Part shown: positions 61,737 to 64,000 of the stretch, in pieces
How the letters are laid out: each line of letters starts with the position of its first letter
Position numbering within the stretch: the first letter of the stretch is position 1
NCBI RefSeq assembly: GCF_965638725.1
Contig: NC_134958.1
Span: forward strand, 18,355,464-18,419,463
From: Aptenodytes patagonicus
Lineage: Eukaryota; Chordata; Aves; Sphenisciformes; Spheniscidae
Length of the DNA: 64,000 nucleotides
Reading direction: 5' to 3'
Notes under the pieces: model-generated
What the model saw: only the letters and a program-made list of their open reading frames with translations
Databases searched by the model: none
Told to the model about the DNA's origin: nothing
Program-made: the position numbers and the translations under genes

Positions 61737-64000
61737 ATGACATTTTAGCTCAGCACTACTAGAAGTTTCTCAAAAATACATATACCAGCATAAAGTAAGG
61801 TGCTCTCATTTCTGAATAACCGCTTAGTAACAAAAAGGGAATCTTGGCTAGTTTTCAATAATTTTCAAATATTTGACACTAGATAGAGCACTAGTAGGTA
61901 GATTTTTATGTTTTATATGGTAGAAAATACAGCAAAAGACCAGGAGCATTGTGATGTACTGGAGACCTCATTGGCAGCAAATACACTTCCCTTGGTTTGG
62001 CTGGGTCTGATGGTGCATGTTATAAATTCAGGTCTTTTGATTCTGGAATTTTTGGGGTTTTCTTGTTTTTACTGTAGGGTATAAATGCAGTTAAGTGTAG
62101 CATGGTGAAAAGAAACTCTGTATGCCAAACCTGCCATTTGATATCAAGCGAATGCCTCCACATTCCAAATGAACCTGTAAACGATTCTATGATTCTATCT
62201 TGCTGCTTTGCATTGATCCAATTTTGCAAGTTTTTATTGTACTGTATGTTAACCGTGAGAGGCTAATACAGATTTCCAAGTAGTTTCATAGGTACTTCCA
62301 TAATATTTACATTATTCGTAATACTACACATTCTATTAGTTGTAAGGATAAATACTTCAAGACAGTTCAAAGTGCAGATATTTCAGTATTTTTTTCATGT
62401 TCATTTGCTTCAGATTTCACCTCTATAAAATCACAATTTTCCCCTATTTGAATTGGAGGTCATGCGAGGCACAATTCTACTGTTTCATTTCACAGAAAAT
62501 GAAAGAACATCTTAAGGGTTTTTTGCAAGATGACAAATATTGTTGAGTTTGTGTGATGAGTTGCCTAACCACTGCGAGTTAGGAGAAACCCAGATCTGTT
62601 TGCCTCCATAGATTTCCTCTTTTCTTTTTTTCTTTTTTTTAAATCTCATCTGCTGAGATACACAATTTTAACAACTTGATACAATTCAGGTAACAGGAAT
62701 TCACATTCCAATCATTTCTGTGACTGCTAAAAGTGCTCTTGTGCTGTAGTTAGTAGAGAGGCATTTAAGATACCTAGCTAAAGGAATTCTACAGGTCAGC
62801 TGTGTCTTGTGCACATACTTCAAAACAAGTCATAAACACATTTCTCATTATCATTCTACCTTAATAGAGGGATATGGGGGGAAAAAGAAACCCCAACAAA
62901 ACTAAAGGGAAACTAAGTATCGGCAAAAATCATAGGCTTCATGTTCTAAGTTCAGTTTGTTGCATAATCATCTTTTCCAACAAGAGCATCATTTAATCTT
63001 TAGCAAAGGAGGAACCACTCCAGTCCGTTTATTTAGGGCATAATTCAGCATGAATCAGTAGGTACATCACAAACAAGTTGTTTTAATAGCCTGGAGAAAG
63101 AATGTTCGCACCAGGTTTTATTAGTACTGAGATTATGGGATATAAAGATTATGAGACAACCTATTCTGAGTGACACAAGAACTATGTAATTTTTAACTCA
63201 AACAGTTAACTAAGCATTTTATGTATATTCCTCATAGATTACTAATAATTCGCCAAGGTTAAGCAGAAAAAAAAAATTGGTTCAAAGTCAAATTTCCAGA
63301 TCAGCCAGTTCATCTAATGAGAAGGTTATGAGACTATATACAGCCAACATAGCTACACTTTCAGGAAATTCTGTGAAATTTGTTGTTAAAACTTTCTTTT
63401 TACATCTTAGCTGTAAATACCTCAGAGTGTGTTAGGCTGACAGTCAAATTAACTGTGTTTTAAAATCCTAACTAGAGTTTCAAATATATCCATTAAATGT
63501 TTAATACATGATAGCTTTAGGATAAAAAGAATTCCAAACCACTAGTAGTTTCCAAAACTGAATGTGAACAAAACTTCCGATAATATTTTCATATGGAAAG
63601 AGAGTGTTAGAGGTTTTCTAGATGCTAGAAAAGAAGCAGAAGCACCAGCAAGGTCATAAGACTGCATTCTCATGATTGTTCCTCCTGAGTTTTGCAGATA
63701 CGAGAAGTCTGAACAGCTCAAATTATGTTTTGAAATATGGGTGCTTATCCAAACTAACCTTAGATTTTTACCCTTTTGTTGTTTCACCCAGCGGTGTAAC
63801 CTAAAACAGTCTCCTGGCATAGCAACAAACATTGCACATTCAGGAAATACTGCTCTGGCAAGGTGCAAATTTCTTCACAGTCCTCCATTTGGAGGAGCGT
63901 GCATCTCTCCTCCTGCCTCCCTTCCCCATGCAATCTGTTGAGATGAATCCCCACAAACTACCAAATTGCCCCAATTTTTTTTTCTTTTAATTTCAGAATA
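61737..64000. other. Downstream sequence or extended 3' UTR
   Basis: AT-rich noncoding DNA with no recognised gene. The mammalian neighbour on this side is OTUD7A on the opposite strand, but no OTUD7A exon is visible. A second TGTAAATA occurs at 63412-63419. The largest open frame, on the minus strand near 63.5-63.9 kb, has no motif. Confidence 0.5.
62165..62200 (+). mobile_element. Tiny CR1 3' tail fragment
   Basis: The CR1-type octamer tail (gattctatgattctat, 62183-62198) is preceded by a short stretch resembling the CR1 end (ccaaatgaacctgtaa). Only about 35 bp are recognisable. It may be an extremely short or decayed CR1, or a chance octamer pair. Confidence 0.45.

Noticed and set aside
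1..64000. CRISPR arrays, operons, prophage or other bacterial systems
   Set aside because: No spaced direct repeats and no dense gene packing; introns, CR1 and LTRs show a vertebrate genome.

Overview
This is a 64 kb stretch of a vertebrate nuclear genome, almost certainly from a bird. The evidence is a CR1 LINE fragment ending in the avian-type octamer tail, three copies of one endogenous-retrovirus-type LTR family, a two-exon vertebrate gene with GT/AG splice sites, and long noncoding intervals. Nothing looks bacterial or viral in organisation. Most open frames are short chance frames, and many begin at non-ATG codons.

The one firmly identified gene is KLF13, a Krueppel-like zinc-finger transcription factor on the + strand. 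A CpG-rich promoter (about 28159-28580) carries GC boxes, a CCAAT box, a perfect CRE and two KLF/BTE-type CACGCCC boxes. Exon 1 coding sequence (28956-29496) encodes the Sin3-binding N terminus, a basic region and zinc finger 1. A 30,640-bp phase-1 intron follows (29497-60136). Exon 2 (60137-60429) encodes zinc fingers 2 and 3 and the serine-rich tail. The joined product is 277 residues. A 3' UTR follows, and its end cannot be fixed from sequence alone.

The 28 kb upstream is intergenic. It holds one plausible but unassigned internal coding exon (8208-8366), a CR1 fragment, an old minus-strand LTR, several near-perfect palindromes, and a compact module of a perfect heat-shock element between inverted CCAAT boxes (26380-26429). 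Intron 1 holds two solo LTRs with perfect 5-bp target-site duplications (43029-43623 and 59035-59571), microsatellites, palindromes and a small CpG cluster near 31.1 kb. The last 2.3 kb is downstream sequence or continued 3' UTR, with a tiny CR1 tail.

I see no convincing novel multi-gene system. The best leads are the sense solo LTR with an intact CRE 565 bp before KLF13 exon 2, the orphan exon at 8.2 kb, the heat-shock/CCAAT module, and the 16-bp perfect hairpin at 19.86 kb.
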